This document shows, piece after piece, positions 63,991 through 64,000 of a stretch of 64,000 bases of DNA. The position numbers were made by a program, and so were the translations under genes. This DNA comes from Tetmemena sp. SeJ-2015 (taxonomy: Eukaryota > Ciliophora > Spirotrichea > Sporadotrichida > Oxytrichidae), in the NCBI GenBank assembly GCA_027382625.1, contig JAJKFJ010020639.1, forward strand, positions 62,001-126,000, given 5' to 3'. The notes beneath the pieces were generated by a model. The model worked only from the letters and a program-made list of their open reading frames with translations, searched no databases and was not told where the DNA came from. How positions within the stretch are numbered: the first letter of the stretch is position 1; each line of letters starts with the position of its first letter.

Positions 63991-64000
63991 TTCGGAACCT

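Larger units (their letters stand above)
62200..64000. mobile_element. Decayed DNA transposon (TBE/Tc1-mariner-like), runs off the right edge
   Basis: A block with distinctly higher GC than its surroundings. It carries broken transposase-like sequence on the plus strand (62.4-63.2 kb) and a second broken open frame on the minus strand (63.3-64.0 kb). Opposed coding directions and a second non-transposase protein are features of Oxytricha telomere-bearing elements (TBEs), as far as I recall. No terminal repeat with C4A4 is visible inside the window, and no IES pointers can be assigned here. Other germline-limited Tc1/mariner families are possible. Confidence 0.6.

Noticed and set aside
1..64000. 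Scrambled gene order
   Set aside because: I looked for MDSs out of order or inverted in the genes that can be followed by homology; all are in linear order. Only gene S lacks its N-terminus here, which could be scrambling but is not shown.
1..64000. tRNA, rRNA, CRISPR arrays or bacterial operon signals
   Set aside because: None seen; code usage, introns and composition are eukaryotic (ciliate).

Overview
The window reads as germline (micronuclear) DNA of a spirotrich ciliate of the Oxytricha/Stylonychia kind. Two things show this. First, every gene uses TAA and TAG as glutamine and only TGA as stop. Second, the reading frames are repeatedly broken by short AT-rich inserts that begin and end with the same 3-9 bp direct repeat (a pointer). 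Removing one repeat copy plus the spacer puts conserved protein motifs back in frame. These inserts are internal eliminated sequences (IESs), and the retained pieces are macronuclear-destined segments (MDSs). IES coordinates below run from the first base of the left pointer to the base before the right pointer. GT-AG introns of about 30-60 nt are also present. Gene coordinates include IESs and introns. I see no tandem C4A4/G4T4 telomeric repeats and no MDS order that must be scrambled, so all loci here look non-scrambled. Translations were done by hand from the raw sequence.

Layout. 1-9 kb (minus): two large coiled-coil genes, the second with a probable DUF4795 (QRICH2-like) core. 9.4-12.1 kb (plus): acyl-CoA oxidase 1. 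12.3-15.0 kb (minus): Slo/BK-type potassium channel. 16.1-17.4 kb (minus): unknown gene. 18.6-21.1 kb (plus): acyl-CoA oxidase 2. 21.4-23.9 kb (plus): an RCC1-SAM-MJ1316 multidomain gene. 24.2-34.6 kb (minus): five hydrophilic, glutamine-rich unknown genes. 34.9-37.1 kb (plus): a gene with a CaaX end, then a PPIH-type cyclophilin. 37.1-38.2 kb (minus): GPATCH11-like gene. 38.3-38.7 kb (plus): small membrane protein. 38.8-41.9 kb (minus): leucine-rich-repeat gene. 42.0-47.6 kb (plus): a tandem gene pair whose second copy is decayed. 47.8-53.0 kb (minus): triple C2-like protein with an RS/RD repeat array. 53.0-59.2 kb (minus): a tandem S-T-S-T duplication. 59.8-60.4 kb (minus): coiled-coil gene. 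60.6-61.7 kb (plus): DHHC palmitoyltransferase. 62.2-64.0 kb: a decayed transposon of the kind expected for germline-limited TBE/Tc1-mariner elements.

The genes do not form a pathway; each locus would become its own gene-sized chromosome after DNA elimination. The most informative comparison is between the two acyl-CoA oxidase paralogs. They share several IES positions but with different pointers and sizes, while copy 1 carries IESs that copy 2 lacks. Several single-base frame breaks remain that no pointer pair explains; these may be assembly indels, so very short IES calls (under about 12 bp) should be read with caution.
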